Source: Halisarca cf. caerulea (taxonomy: Eukaryota > Porifera > Demospongiae > Chondrillida > Halisarcidae). Taken from it: a stretch of 64,000 bases of DNA. The DNA is taken from contig CAUJGJ010000444.1 of the NCBI GenBank assembly GCA_963170055.1, positions 8,206,618 through 8,270,617 of the forward strand, written 5' to 3'. Position 1 is the first letter of the stretch, and each line of letters opens with the position of its first letter. The position numbers were made by a program, and so were the translations under genes. The notes below the pieces were generated by a model. The model ran no database searches and was not told where the DNA came from. It saw nothing but the letters and a program-made list of their open reading frames with translations. Below are positions 1 through 12,050 of this stretch, piece by piece.

Positions 1-202
1 ATTTTGTTGAAAACACGATAGACTGTAGAAGAACCGGGAATGGCACAGCAAAGTCGGCAATATCGCTCTGCTCTTTCGCGCTCCATGAAAACGTATACGT
101 ATAGCACGGCAAACACTCGTGTGTTATGTCAATGCCATTCGCTTATGTCAACTGTGGTCAGATCAAAGCCAAAGCCATACCAGGTTTCAATTAGCGACTG
201 TT

Positions 203-270
203 GCTGGACCCACGTTTTTCTCCCTGCGCACCCGCGGGGGGGCGCTTACAATACGAAACGTGGGTCCAGC
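203..270. repeat. GC-rich hairpin with perfect 15-bp arms
   Basis: GCTGGACCCACGTTT at 203-217 is exactly complementary to 256-270. The 38-base spacer is very GC-rich, unlike the AT-rich surroundings. It could fold as a cruciform or be a tiny fold-back element. No gene overlaps it convincingly. Confidence 0.6.
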
Positions 271-284
271 TGGCTGGACTAGTG

Positions 285-815
285 CTCGCTTGTGACCAAA
301 CTGAATGTTTTTTGGAATTTCAGTTTTTGGCTGAGTGATGCATGAGGGAACAAGCTAGAGGCAGTTTATTGGTGCCAACTTTGAGCCATCTATATATAAC
401 TTTTCCATGTGGCAGCAAGAGAGCTTTTGTTCCTGTCCAAAGTTATAGGCGCTTGAAGTTTGTCTTTTGAGTGCCAATATTACAGATCTTGGCTTTGGAG
501 AGGAATTGTCTTTGCTGTCGCATGGAAAAGTTAGTAAATGGTTTGCTATGGCGATTTATGTGAAAAAGTATATAGTCTTGAAAGCGTTCCACCATCTATC
601 ACCCAAAGCATTTCACTTTTTAGTAGAGGTTAGTGAAATGCTTCAGCGCCCTTGAAGGCAGGTCTTTCAAAAGTGTAATCGTCGAAATGCTTATGTGTCT
701 GCCTACATGTTAAGCTGACGTTTGACACTCTGAAGCTTCTGCAAGTTGAGAACAGAAGCTGTAAAAAAATGAAATTTTCACACCTTTGAATTAGCACTGA
801 CATGTCCCACATGCG
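285..815. mobile_element. Partial copy of MITE family R2
   Basis: This stretch resembles parts of the R2 repeat at 22363-23050 and 45474-46650. It ends at about 799-815 in the R2 terminal motif GACATGTCCCACATGCG. The left end is missing. The short open frames inside are not conserved between copies, so I call no gene. Confidence 0.5.
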
Positions 816-849
816 TCTCATATATAGCAGCAAAGAGTGACATCTACTG

Positions 850-1080
850 TTGCCTTGGATAGATATCAGGTGCAACAACCACTGTTGTCATGGAATGAGG
901 TGCTACAACCACTGTTACCATTGATACACGGTTCAAAAATCACGGTCTCCACGGACAAAGGTGCACCAATTACTGTTGCTATTGATATACATGAGGTACA
1001 ACAACCACTGTTGCCATGGGTAAGAGGTGCTACAACCACTGTTGCCATGGATATGAGGTGCGAAAACCACTTTTGGCAAG
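850..1080. repeat. ~30-bp minisatellite (CAACCACTGTTGCCATGG type), copy 1
   Basis: About seven imperfect units carry the core ACCACTGTTGCCATGG followed by an ATGAGGTGC-like tail. The same array recurs at 5505-5735, at 32935-33140 and, inverted, at 34505-34580. Positions 681-1440 as a whole are duplicated at 5333-6075, so this array belongs to a larger duplicated unit. Confidence 0.75.
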
Positions 1081-1448
1081 GGTAGGAGGAATAGCAACTA
1101 CAATCAAATCATATCAATATGACCAAAGTCAACAAAGAATGCACATAACTTTCATATAGATAACATATAATTTTGGTAAAAATAATAAAGTAGTATACCG
1201 TATAGTGTGGAATTTTTGCGAGGTTTATTTTTTCTATTTTTGCAAATGACCTAATTCGCGAAGATTGTACCGCAAATCCTTTATGCTCAAATATATTTGA
1301 ATGGCAATACAATATAATAGTACCCATCCGCACGGAAATGGATAATGATGTCGGTCATAACCATAGACACAGACATTTCTGCTGCTGGAGTACTTACTCT
1401 TCACCGCTGAGGTCTTAAGAATACGTTTTGAGCTATTTTAGGAACATA

Positions 1449-2306
1449 CGCAGGTGTGACATATGCACATGTGCAATTTTACCAAAATGGCCGCCCTAAA
1501 GTTGGCTAAAATCAGCCCCCACTTTTCTTGCATTTAGTGTGTTTATGGAATACAAAAAGCCTACAAAACATCGATATGACTATTAAATGCAATAACAGTT
1601 CACTTAACTTTGTTGTCAATACTTCGCAAAGCCAAAAGAATGACCACAGATTCGGACCTTAAAAATAACTTAAGTACAAAACCCGGTCATGTAAACCATC
1701 ATTTAGAACAGCCATACTTTGTCAAGACCTTCGAAATATCTAAATTTTCACCGCTGTCGAACTTACCATTCTCTTTTGTTTCTGAGATGTCCATCAAAAT
1801 GTTGTTTTTGACACAGAGTAAAACCACAAACTTGTGCACATGTCAGGAATGGAGCATGCTATCAAAATCGACAGCGGTGAAAATTTAGTTTTACCATCGT
1901 GATCAAACTCCCGCGACATGGCTTCTCTACACAACCATTTAGATGACCGGGTTTTCGAAAGAAATTCACTCGTTGCAAAAGTCTCTCTAGCCGTTTGTCA
2001 CAAGGCGGTCACGCAATATGATGATGTCACCAAGCAACGGTAACGATCGGTGACATTGATATTTCTTCTAGCACAAACGAATAACTATTAGAACGTTTTG
2101 AAAACACGAAATGTGCAGACTATTGCGATATTTGATACAATTCACTTCGGTTTGAGAAAGAGAAGGCCTATATTCCAAGCCAACTTCATAAACATTCACA
2201 TGACTAATGCATGAACATTAGTAAAACGTGTAAATTTTGAATCAAATTCCTTTGTAAACCACACAACGCCCCTCTGTTTACAGAATATGCACATGTTATA
2301 CCTGCA
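1449..2306. mobile_element. TA-flanked MITE A (858 bp) with internal inverted repeat
   Basis: The ends are CGCAGGTGTGACAT (from 1449) and, reverse-complemented from 2306, TGCAGGTATAACAT. TA flanks both sides (1447-1448 and 2307-2308). Inside, a 17-bp arm at 1744-1760 is exactly complementary to 1868-1884. It has no credible ORF. Homologous copies lie at 11185-12050, 16979-17422 and 47432-47645 plus 53037-53250. The paralogous site near 2092-2108 is the empty target of the 47.6-kb transposon. Confidence 0.75.
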
Positions 2307-2328
2307 TAATCTACTTTCTTTTGTTAAT

Positions 2329-2975
2329 TTTCACCACGTATACTTTTGCATTTCTTGTTCTGTTCAAGTTATATATGCCTCACTATTTCTCGTCTCGTCT
2401 TGTCCTGGCTGGAAAGCCGCGAATAACAGTCAAGGAATAGAATTTCAAAAGTGTACACGGTGAAAGTTTAGATATTGATACTACGATTATTTCAAACCCA
2501 TTTTGTAAGGTTTAAAAGCCACCATCTACATTTCCACCTTTTCCACTAAAACTGTTTTCACCACGAGCACAACTCGTGTGCTGTTTGTAGGATTGTACGT
2601 GATGTCACGTGACTTTCCTAAAGGAAGACAGCTTGCTCCACAAGAAACTTTCATCAAAAATCGCGGTGGTAGAAATCTCAGATTTTCAGCGTGAAACTTT
2701 GAGATACTGTTCCCTAAGAACCAAACCCCTAGAATCGAATTCAGGGACTTTGTACGTTGAACCGTTTGCTTTATGTCCAACGGATTGTAACTACTCACCC
2801 TCAAATTTTGCATAAATCCTTAGACATAACAACCATACAGTGGAGCCTGAAGACCCTCAATTCGATTTAGTAAGTTCGATGTCTGTGTGTTCTTTTGAGG
2901 CTAGTTTTGTGTCTTCTTCTTCAATAACGGCGGCCATTTTTGTTGATGTCCAAGATTGGACATAACATACCTGCG
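2329..2975. mobile_element. MITE fragment upstream of collagen gene 1
   Basis: The right end carries CATAACATACCTGCG (to 2975), the same end motif as other MITEs in the window. An inverted repeat (about 2329-2348 with 2446-2465) carries the shared TTTCACC arm. The left terminus is missing. The block is duplicated at about 17520-18361, upstream of collagen gene 2, so the MITE was copied with the gene. Confidence 0.6.
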
Positions 2976-3422
2976 ATGTACTAAACAGATGTGTCCAGCA
3001 AGCAGTAGAAAGAAATATAACTAGAAATAGTAGATAAATTTTGTAAATGTTGAAGCCATCAAAGTGTGAATTGGACATGTCCCACATGTGTGTTTTATCA
3101 CACACGCAGCACATGACAAACCCATGCATTTCCAGGTATAATTCAATGTGTGAAGCCTTATAACCTGCTGCTCTTGGCTGGATTTGCGACATAACACACC
3201 TGTGTACTTTTCGTTTGGTTCAGTGAAGAGAAACCACAAAGTTTCCATGTTGGCTGAAGTGTCAGGTATTGTTGTCATAGTGATAAGGTGTGACAACTGT
3301 AAGATCATGAAGATAGAGCAATGTACCAAGCTAAACAGTATACATTCAATAAATACAAATGAGGTAAATCCTTTGATATAGTATATATATATATGAGTGA
3401 CGCAAATTCTTCATAGATTGCC

Positions 3423-3430
3423 TATAAAAG
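3423..3430 (+). promoter_or_regulatory. TATA box of collagen gene 1
   Basis: TATAAAAG lies 68 bases before the start codon. It is followed by a block (TTTCAACTCCTGGTGACTAC) that is identical in the second collagen copy, where TATATAAG occupies the equivalent place. Conservation in two copies supports a functional core promoter. The transcription start is inferred about 30 bases downstream. Confidence 0.65.
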
Positions 3431-3490
3431 AGTTTCAACTCCTGGTGACTACATCTGCTGTGCAGGTGAACATAAAGGCTCTGCTCAAGC

Positions 3491-4813
3491 ATGAACAGCC
3501 TGCTGCTGTGTCTTATCCTTGGTTGTCAGCTAATCTGTGCTGTCACTGAAGAAAAAACTTACTGTATTGACAGTCCAACAGGTGAGACCAAGCTGAGTAT
3601 TGAAGTACGTGGTATTCCCGGACCAGAAGGCCCTCCAGGACCTGCAGGAGATGCTGGTCCCCCAGGAAGTGGTGTATTCAAAGGAAAGCGTGGACCCAAG
3701 GGGGTGAAAGGGGATCCTGGTAAGATGGGACCTCCCGGTCCTGAGGGAGATAAAGGAGAACCTGGAAGAAATGGACAGGATGGTGCTCCTGGGAAACAGG
3801 GACCACAGGGAGAATCTGGTCCCGAAGGTCCAACAGGCCCAGAAGGTAAACGTGGAGAAATGGGTCCAGAGGGTCCAGCAGGTCCTCCTGGTGAAACTGG
3901 CCCTGCTGGTCCAAAGGGACCTCGTGGTGAACCCGGGAATAGTCAAGTAGCTGAAGATGAACTCAACAGAATCTCTAACAATGTTCAAGAAGCAGTGCTA
4001 ATTAGGGTAAACAAGGAAATAGCTGCAGTTGTAAAGGATCTCAGTGATCAGTTGGAGGCTCTCAATGCAACTTTGCAGGCTCAACTGGAAACTGTGTGTG
4101 ATAAGTGTAATGTTGCTGATACTTCAGAACCAGGCAAATGTGGCAAGCCAGGGAATTGGAGAAGAGTTGCATTCTTGGACACAGGCAACGGTGACGCATG
4201 TCCAACTGGTCTAACGACAAAGGTTAACCCTAAGAATAAAACACAGAAAGCATGTGGTAGAACTATAGACATTGGTTGCAATTCTGTTTTCTTCAAAACT
4301 GATGGTGAATATACAGATGTTTGCGGACGTGTGGGAGGATACCAATTTGGGTGGACAGAAGCCTTTGAACCTAATTTGTACAGAGCTCCCAAACCAACAA
4401 TTGAAGAGACATACGTTGATGGTATTTCAATCACTTATGGTTCTCCACGCAAGCATCTTTGGACATATGCAGCAGGGGTAGCAGAATCTGGATCTGGTAA
4501 TTTCCAATGTCCCTGCTCTTACCCTGACTATAACATGGCCTTAGTTCCAGATTTCATTGGCAACAATTACTACTGTGAATCTGGACAAAAACTGGCATTT
4601 GGTGAAGAATATGTACCCACTATTTACTGGGATGACCCATTGTGGGATGGAAAGGGATGCACTGTGTCACAGAATAAGTGCTGCGAACGTTTTGGCTGGT
4701 TTCATCGGGAAATTCCTCAGACATCCAAAGATATTGAAGTGAGGATATGTGAAGACCATATGTCTTCAGGATCTGATGTACTTCTGAGTGAGGTGGAAAT
4801 TTGGGTAATGTAG
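3491..4813 (+). CDS. Short-chain (spongin-type) collagen, copy 1
   Basis: A 440-aa single-exon secreted collagen. Residues 1-18 form a signal peptide, then a short Cys-containing stretch. Gly-X-Y repeats cover about residues 41-149 and are interrupted once around residues 59-66. A heptad-like helix (about 153-203) could trimerise the chain. A Cys-rich C-terminal domain (about 216-440) has GNWRR, CGR, YVDGIS and DPLWDGKGC motifs. This layout is what is known as short-chain collagen C4 in freshwater sponges, and similar C-terminal domains occur across sponges and some cnidarians. The protein is probably assembled extracellularly in spongin or basement-membrane-like matrix. The ATG at 3491 fits the signal peptide and the TATA box 68 bases upstream. 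A near-identical copy lies at 18867 and a pseudogene at 57429-58736. It has no visible break. Confidence 0.9.
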   Translation: MNSLLLCLILGCQLICAVTEEKTYCIDSPTGETKLSIEVRGIPGPEGPPGPAGDAGPPGSGVFKGKRGPKGVKGDPGKMGPPGPEGDKGEPGRNGQDGAPGKQGPQGESGPEGPTGPEGKRGEMGPEGPAGPPGETGPAGPKGPRGEPGNSQVAEDELNRISNNVQEAVLIRVNKEIAAVVKDLSDQLEALNATLQAQLETVCDKCNVADTSEPGKCGKPGNWRRVAFLDTGNGDACPTGLTTKVNPKNKTQKACGRTIDIGCNSVFFKTDGEYTDVCGRVGGYQFGWTEAFEPNLYRAPKPTIEETYVDGISITYGSPRKHLWTYAAGVAESGSGNFQCPCSYPDYNMALVPDFIGNNYYCESGQKLAFGEEYVPTIYWDDPLWDGKGCTVSQNKCCERFGWFHREIPQTSKDIEVRICEDHMSSGSDVLLSEVEIWVM

Positions 4814-5330
4814 GTTCGTCAGTTAGCTCATCATTGACTTCATCATCAAAAAGATCATTAACATAATAATTAGTATTCACATGGTCACTCACTGTAGTTT
4901 TACCCAGTGCTGACTACATCTTTTATGAATTATTTAGAAAATTGATTGTATTGAGCACATAACTCAAAATTATCCTTCAACTATCTAAGTTTAAAGAAAA
5001 TTTGCTGCACTCTGGCAGGATTTCAGCCATGGTTTTATCCTTCGAGGCGAAAATTACAAAGCTGAAGGATAAAACCCCTTCATAAACCTGATACGATTAT
5101 TGTAGAGATAAACTGTACAACATATTTGCAAGTAATTGGGGATGAGGGGTGGCAGCCCCATGGGTTTTTTACCCCATTACTTGTTCTGTATAATTTTATT
5201 TCAATCACGTTAAATTCACTCTGCATGGGTTTTGAGGGGGGAGGCCTTGTAGATCCAATAAATTGGTTTCTCGGCATGGAGGGGTTAAAACTACTTCAGT
5301 ATAATCAAAACCCCCATTGGTAGAAAGTTA
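4814..5330. other. 3' flank of collagen gene 1
   Basis: The first ~120 bases after the stop are conserved downstream of collagen gene 2 (20190-20310), then similarity fades. I see no gene in the remainder. Confidence 0.5.
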
Positions 5331-6075
5331 GATGAAATGCTTATGTGTCTGCCTACATGTTAAGCCTACGTTTGACGCTCTGAAGCTTCTGCAAGTTGAG
5401 AACAGAAGCTGTAAAGAAGACCGAAATATTCACACCTTCGAATTAGCACGGACATGTCCCACATGCGTCTCATATATAGCAGCAAAGAGTGACATCTACT
5501 GTTGCCTTGGATAGATATCAGGTGCAACAACCACTGTTGTCATGGAATGAGGTGCTACAACCACTGTTACCATTGATACACGGTTCAAAAATCACGGTCT
5601 CCACGGACAAAGGTGCACCAATTACTGTTGCTATTGATATACATGAGGTACAACAACCACTGTTGCCATGGGTAAGAGGTGCTACAACCACTGTTGCCAT
5701 GGATATGAGGTGCGAAAACCACTTTTGGCAAGGGTAGGAGGAATAGCAACTACAATCAAATCATATCAATATGACCAAAGTCAACAAAGAATGCACATAA
5801 CTTTCATATAGATAATATATAATTTTGGTAAAAATAATAAAGTAGTATACCGTATAGTGTGGAATTTTTGCGAGGTTTTATGTTTGCTAATATTGTTTTG
5901 GCCTAATTCGTGAAGATTATTCCGCAAATCCTTTGTGCTCAAATACATTCGAATAGCAATACAACAATAGTGCCCATCCGCACTGATATGGACAATGATG
6001 TCGGTCATAACCATAGACATAGACATTTGCGCTGCAGGAGTACTGTGGTCTTAAGAATACATTTTGAGCTCTTTT
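5331..6075. repeat. Duplicate of 681-1440 (R2 end plus minisatellite)
   Basis: Long near-identical stretches match 681-1440, including the R2 terminal motif GGACATGTCCCACATGCG and the CCACTGTTGCCATGG minisatellite (about 5505-5735). Differences are few, so the duplication is recent or maintained. The repeat-encoded ORF in both copies is identical only because the DNA is. Confidence 0.8.
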
Positions 6076-7150
6076 AAGAACGTAATATACTTTCTGACCG
6101 TTCTTCATTGCTAGCGATTACCTATCACGAGGGACTATTGCACAGTTATTTCTCTCCAACTATTGCCTACCAAGTATATATACGTAGGCCTAGTATTCTC
6201 TTATATAGCTAGCAATCCAGAACCCCTCTTTGCTAATTCCAGCCAGATAGGAGTATTGAAAGAAAAGCAAATACAGTTGTTCAGCACAGAATCGCGAAAT
6301 TATAACCGCGAAACAGCTTTCATGAGACAAATTTGCGAAAAATTTGCATGCAAAAATTTCCCACTGTATATACAGTATGAGAGGCTCCATTAGCCCTCCT
6401 ACACCTACACAGAGCAAGACAGGACCAAATCCACGATTATGTTTGGGTGATCAGAAATGTGCACACCTATGTATGAGATACCGTTGGATAGCTTGAATCT
6501 TGTATTTTCGAATGTAAAGAAAATCCTGTTCATCGATTGCAAGCCCTGAAAGTGACCCTACATGTGAGCATCCAAAATATTGCATAGTACAGGATTATTC
6601 CGTAAAATATAAACACATGGCAATGGAGAGAAGCTTTGAGTGTGCCAGTACAGATCTTGTTCTTCAGCTTCTTTTGGATGAAAAGTTGGGCAGCAAAATA
6701 CAATAGTGAGAGCTTGTTAGAATACCAGTCATGCATGGGATCAGTTCTGAGCAGGAGTTGAAATCTATTGAAGCTGAAATAGACACATTGGAACAATCTT
6801 TGAGATCTGGTAAGGAAGAAGCAGCTGCAGATTGTGAGTACTACAACACCATAGTACTCGCATGTACCAACAACCGGGCAAGGATCATGGAACTATCCAC
6901 TGAACCCACTTCTGACACACTTTCACAAGTGGCCACTGCACAGCACACGTTTACACTGGTGTTGTCTGCTGATTATCAGCAAAGTATACTCATCCCACAT
7001 TCATTCAGAACAGCCAGGCTCCACCTACTATCTTCAAAAGCTATACTATTATATCATTCAACATTTTCAGTATTGTGGATCACTGAAATGACAAGAAAAC
7101 CATCATCATATTCGATGAATGTATCAGGCCTAAGAAAACACGGATCATAC
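6076..7150. other. Sequence with no supported gene
   Basis: One ATG-started open stretch begins at 6731 and has a Glu/Lys-rich start (IEAEIDTLEQSL) suggesting a short coiled coil. It loses coding character and runs into the Tigger terminus at 7153. I do not recognise it and do not call it a gene. Confidence 0.3.
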
Positions 7151-7152
7151 TA

Positions 7153-9135
7153 CAGTCAAACTTGGTTAGTAAGTACCCTCAAGGGAAAGCCCAAAAAGTA
7201 CTTACTATCCAAAGTACTTACTAAACAAACCTCATTAATATTCGTCGAATAGCTAATGTATATTCAGCAATTACAATGAATCAAATGGAATAGTGAATCA
7301 CCCCACCATTCCTTAATAATACATGCAATAATAATAAAACATGGCAAATAATGTACACATATACACAATAGTGAAGTAAAGTAACTACATGCACAGAGAA
7401 CACTGTTCACTGTACTGACTTGGAAATCAATGAAAATAGTCCGTGATACTTGTCTGCTTGGATCTTGCTTTGAATGACAGATCTTCTAAGGTAAGTAGAG
7501 CTTGATCGTACTTAGGGTCATCAGAGCAACAGGCTACATATTGACTGACAACTTTAAGTGCAGCCCGATAGTCACCCACACTAGGACACACAAGGGGTTC
7601 ATCGTCAGCACTATTAGAGTCTGATTCATTATCAGCTTCTTCGTCTCTACCAAGAACTGCCTGAACAATCTCGCGATCGCTGAAGGTCCCAGTAGTTTCC
7701 ACCATGCAGTCACTGGTAGTGAAGTCTTCCAGAGACCCATCAATGCTACCTCCTCGATCTCTGAGTTCTTCAAACAATGACTGCAGATCTGGGTCCTGGC
7801 TTGGGGGATTGGATCCTCAGTGGCATCCTCCCTGAAACTGCAGTGCTTGAAGCAGTTCCTAATGGTGGCCTCAGACATTTCACTCCAAGCCTGCTTCAGC
7901 CACTTCATAGCGTCCAAGACAGATATTTTCAAGTGCTCTTGTGAATCCATGGCCACCAGCAGTTTCTGCACCAGCTTGTACTTGTAATGTACCTTCAGTG
8001 ATTGAATGATGCCTTGATCACAAGGCTGCAGCTTTGCTGTTGTGTTCGGAGGGAGAAACTTGAGGCTGATATTGGTTAAGTCGAGGTGTGGGTGGGCACG
8101 GCAGTTGTCGACAATCAGTAGAATGTGGCGATTTTGGCGAGCCAGCTTCTGGTTCCACTTCTGCAGGTAGTCCTTGAAGATGTCACTGGTCATCCAGGCC
8201 TTGGAATTGCCAACATAGGTGAGGGGAAGATTCTTCACACCAGCAAAGCATCTTGGTTTCTTTGCTTTCCCTATCACCAACAGAGGAACCTTCTCACCTG
8301 CCATACTTGCACAGACTAAGATGGTGAGGCGATCTTTCGATTTCTTCTCTCCAGAACCCCCTTGAAAGCAAGAGTACGATCCGGCTGCAATTTGTAGAAA
8401 AGACCCGTCTCATCAGCGTTGTAAACGTCTTCTGGCTTGTATTTCTTCAGTAAATCTGGAAGAATGCTGCTAATCCAGGGCTCAATAGCTTCTTCGGGCA
8501 CAGAGTTCTCTTCGCCTGAGATTTTCTTCATGCCGATCAAGTGTCTGGTCTTCCAGCGGTCAATGAATCCTGTAGTGACAGCGAAATTATCGTGTCCCAA
8601 ATCTTTGGCCAGCAAGTTCGCTTTGGCTACCAACAGAGGACCACTAATGGCTATATCGCTGCTTCTTGCTTGCTTGAACCATGCGAGAAGGGCCGCATCA
8701 AGGTCCTTGTAGTTCGCTGAACGAAAGCGCTTGCAGTCCTCATTGAAATCTGACGATTCGAACTGCCGTTTCAAGGCCTCTCTATTCTTCCAAATAGTGT
8801 TAACTGTGGTCTTTGCCAGACCTAATTGTTGACAAACAGACGATTGTTTCTCTCCTTCACCAATACGTTCTATAATTGCTAGTTTCTCCTTGATCGAAAT
8901 CGCTTTCTTCTTGGTAGCCATCTTGAAAATTTCACCTCGTACGTACTAAGTGTGGGAAGCGTTCTAGGGAAATGCAAATGAGTCCGTATTATCCGGAAAT
9001 CTGTAGTATCCGAGTACGTACTAAACGTTGTATAAAGCACGCGATAGTATAGGAGCTTCTGCGCGTTACGCAAAATATGTACGGTTTAACCGAGCGTACA
9101 TACTATCCCGGGTACGTATTAACCGAATTTGACTG
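7153..9135 (-). mobile_element. Tigger/pogo-type DNA transposon 1 (1983 bp)
   Basis: The left end CAGTCAAACTTGGTTAGTA (from 7153) matches the right end read in reverse from 9135 (CAGTCAAATTCGGTTAATA). TA dinucleotides at 7151-7152 and 9136-9137 are the target duplication. The element encloses a minus-strand pogo-like transposase. Both ends and the duplication survive. Confidence 0.9.
7427..8921 (-). pseudogene. Tigger/pogo transposase, two frameshifts
   Basis: Starts at ATG 8921 and ends at 7427, about 500 codons. The N-terminus is a CENP-B/psq-like helix-turn-helix (KEKLAIIERIGEGEKQSSVC), followed by the second DNA-binding half and a DDE_1-type catalytic core with three acidic motifs: YNADETGLF, LIVDNCRAHP and LQPCDQGIIQ. 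The reading frame shifts near 8360 and near 7800. Each shift falls in a run of five identical bases (G5 and C5 on the coding strand), where adding one base would rejoin homologous frames. That pattern fits either homopolymer sequencing errors or genuine decay. All three catalytic Asp motifs are present. It cuts and pastes its own element. It is not host machinery unless domesticated, for which there is no sign. Confidence 0.9.
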
Positions 9136-9137
9136 TA

Positions 9138-9771
9138 TTTCATTTCTCTCCAGTTACATCTCCAATGTAGTTGCTGATTATCCATGGATAATATGTGTTT
9201 GTATATTTCTGGACGATGTGGGTAATACCGACGAAATCAGATTTATTCTCTTGGGATGTGGAGTTGGAATTTAGTCCTGACTGCTAATTTTCTTTAATTA
9301 CAAATGAGTACAATCGCGAGGATGTGTTCACACCTGAGGATCTATGTCTTATCTGCTCGAGATCTATCACAGCCCATATAGAAGATGGATCTCAGATTTT
9401 GTCCTAGAGATCTCTTCATTGGTGGACAAATACTCAGAGCTAGCAGGGGTACAGAAACTTCATGACTTCCTTATTGTACTGTTCGAGACTAGGTTGTAAT
9501 GAGCGTTCGTGACATCTGCCTCAAAGGCAGTGTGGTTCCATCTCCATTGCATGTGAATAATTTAACTGTGACAGCCTCACCATCATCTACTAACAACCAA
9601 ATCCACAAGGACATACTACCTGATAAGGATACACATCTCATCCTGATGTATTCCAAGTTTGTGCCCCTGAACGCTGGGCAGAGTACATATTATCATCGAT
9701 TTTGCCAGATCCTTTCTCACCTTCTACATCCACTAATCCCTCTACTGTTAATCATTATTATTAACCAATTA
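9138..9771. other. Sequence with no supported gene
   Basis: This is unique-looking sequence between the Tigger element and a MITE. A 93-codon frame starting at 9499 has no recognisable domain and ends in a low-complexity Leu/Ile run, so it is not called. Confidence 0.3.
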
Positions 9772-10661
9772 CGCAGGTAAGTGATGTGCACATCGAGTTC
9801 GAGACAAGATGGCCACCGAAAAAGTTGATTGCAAACACACCCTAATTTTCTCCCTCCATGAAGCGCGTAAACAATAAAAACGAAAAGATAGAATGCTACA
9901 GCAGCATTTCCAATTTACTTTTCTGAATTTCGTTTGTTGATAACTGATTTTTCAAATGGTTTAAAAGAACATTATCAAACCATGGAAATTCGGCTTTAGT
10001 CAAAAAGGCGGATTTCTAAACGCCGGTAAAGTGCTATGATTGTTACCTAGAAAGGTTCCTACGATTCGTATCTAACTTTTCACCTTGGGGGATTTTGACA
10101 TACTTCTTTGTTCCTGAGATGTACAGCTTTTTGTGGTTTTAGGAGAGAAGAAAATCACAAACACGTGCACATAATATGATAGATAGGAGCTATCATAATC
10201 CCCCATGGTGAAACGTTAGTCTCAACCTTTGTTAACAAGCGTACAAACTTACAAAGCTAAAGAGTACCGTTTAGAACTTCGCCTTTTGGAAAGAAAACTG
10301 GTCGTCTAAAGCACTCGTCTTCCATTCGTGGTCACACAGACGTCAGGTGACTATTATCCGTAAACATATCGTAGCGAAAGTATACAGATTTTCATACGGA
10401 AAAGGCTGTGGTCAATTTGAAGCACAATTCGGCAAGGGGATCAAGTGTGCGTAAAAATGTCGAATAAAATACAGAACTGAAGTCTTTTGGAACTAAAATA
10501 CGCGCTTATTCTACTTGCCTTGCTAGATAATCAAACTGCATCTTTAGTAGTCACGCATTCTGCACCTGATCACAGTTTGATAATGAGATGCAAATTGATT
10601 ACATCGTGTGAAGCCACAGAAACGCCCCCTTTATGCTTGGTGTGCACATAACCTACCTGTG
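9772..10661. mobile_element. TA-flanked MITE H (890 bp)
   Basis: The ends are CGCAGGTAAGTGATGTGCAC and, reversed from 10661, CACAGGTAGGTTATGTGCAC. TA flanks both sides (9770-9771 and 10662-10663). An internal inverted repeat joins 10078-10094 to 10197-10213 with one mismatch in 17. It is related in reverse orientation to the element at 59356-61632. No coding capacity seen. Confidence 0.75.
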
Positions 10662-11184
10662 TAGCTCATTAATGCATGTTCTAGCTGTTATTTATGTATA
10701 ATGTTCAGTTTATCATTTTTCCTTTATTGTTTGCATCAGTTTCACTAATACTTTGCATGTATGAACTGTATTTGTTGTACCATTTCAGTGACACATTCTG
10801 TACACATGTAGACAGTTGCTTGAATAGAATTACTTAGTTGTCCATGTTTAACCCTTAAACGTTCATGCGAGCGAGAAAACCTCAAACGCTCTATTTTTTT
10901 ATTTCCGATTTTTTAATATAGAATAAAATAGAAGTGTTTCTAGGAACGTGCAGCATCTATTACTATGGTTTGCTAGTAGTACGTTCGAATATAAAGACTA
11001 TACAACAGTACAAAAGATAGGTGTTATACAAGAGATTACAGGTCACATGCACAACATTTTACAGCTACGCTGAAGTTATGCACACAGTGGTGAATGAACG
11101 TTTGCACAATGATAAAAATTACGACATGGAACTCAGAAGGGTTGATGTATGATAAATGTGTGACCGTACTTGGGAAAAGGGGTA

Positions 11185-12050
11185 CGCAGGTATAACATGT
11201 ACCTTTCAGAGAAATTGAGGGGCGTTGTGTGGTTTGCAAAGGAATTTGATTTAATACTAACACGTTTTACTGATGTGCATGCCTTAGTCACGTGTAAGAA
11301 TACGAAGTCGCCTGAGCGATAGGCCTTTTTGTTCTCAAACAGAAGAGAATTGTATTGAATATCGTCTTCGTATGGGCATTGAGCGTTTTTAGAACGTTCT
11401 TAAGAATATTCGTTCGTGTTGGAAGGAGTATCGATTTCACCGATCGTTACCTTTGGTGGGTGACGTCATCATATCGCGTGACAGCCTTGTGACAAAGGCG
11501 AGAAAGAGACTTCTTTAGTGCCTGAGATTCTTTCCAAAACCCGGTCATCTAAACGCTTGTGTAGAGGAGCCATGTCGCGGGAGTTAGATCACCATAGGTA
11601 AAGCTAAGTTTTCACCGTGGTAGATTTCGATAGCATGCTCCATTCCCGACATGTCCCCAAGTTTGTGGTTTTACTTTGGATGAAAAATAACATTTCGTTG
11701 GACATCTCAGGAACGAAGAGGACTGGTAAGTTCTACCACGGTGAAAATTTAGACATTGCTGTTGGAAGGTTCTTAACAAAGTATGGCTGCTCCAAACGAT
11801 GTTTTACATGACCGGGTTTTGCACTAAACCTATTTTTAAGGTCCTAACCTATGGTCGTTTTTTCGGTTTTGCGAAGCTGTTACAACGAAGTTAAGTGAAC
11901 TGTTGTATCGTTCAATAGTTGTATTAATGTTTAATGTGCTTGTTATACTCCATAAACACATTAAATGGAAGGAAAGTGGGGGGTGATTTCAGCCGACTTT
12001 CGGGCGGCCATTTTGTTGAGATCTCGCATGTGGGACATGTCACACCTGCT
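11185..12050. mobile_element. TA-flanked MITE B (866 bp)
   Basis: The left end is CGCAGGTATAACATGT and the right end, reversed, AGCAGGTGTGACATGTCC. TA lies on both sides (11183-11184 and 12051-12052). The internal 16-bp arms at 11609-11624 and 11732-11747 are exactly complementary. It is the inverted-orientation relative of MITE A. Its subterminal GGGGCGTTGTGTGG block is shared with the copy at 47432. Confidence 0.75.

Noticed and set aside
837..1085. 82-aa ORF, identical at 5489-5737
   Set aside because: Identity follows from the duplicated minisatellite DNA. The protein is only the repeat read through, with no start context or domain.
3530..3988. 152-codon minus-strand frame opposite collagen gene 1
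   Set aside because: Mirror frame caused by collagen codon periodicity. It has no start context, no domain, and is not kept in collagen gene 2.
6731..7252. 173-codon frame with an ATG
   Set aside because: Only the first ~50 residues look protein-like. The end of the frame lies inside the Tigger terminus, so it is not one gene. No domain recognised.
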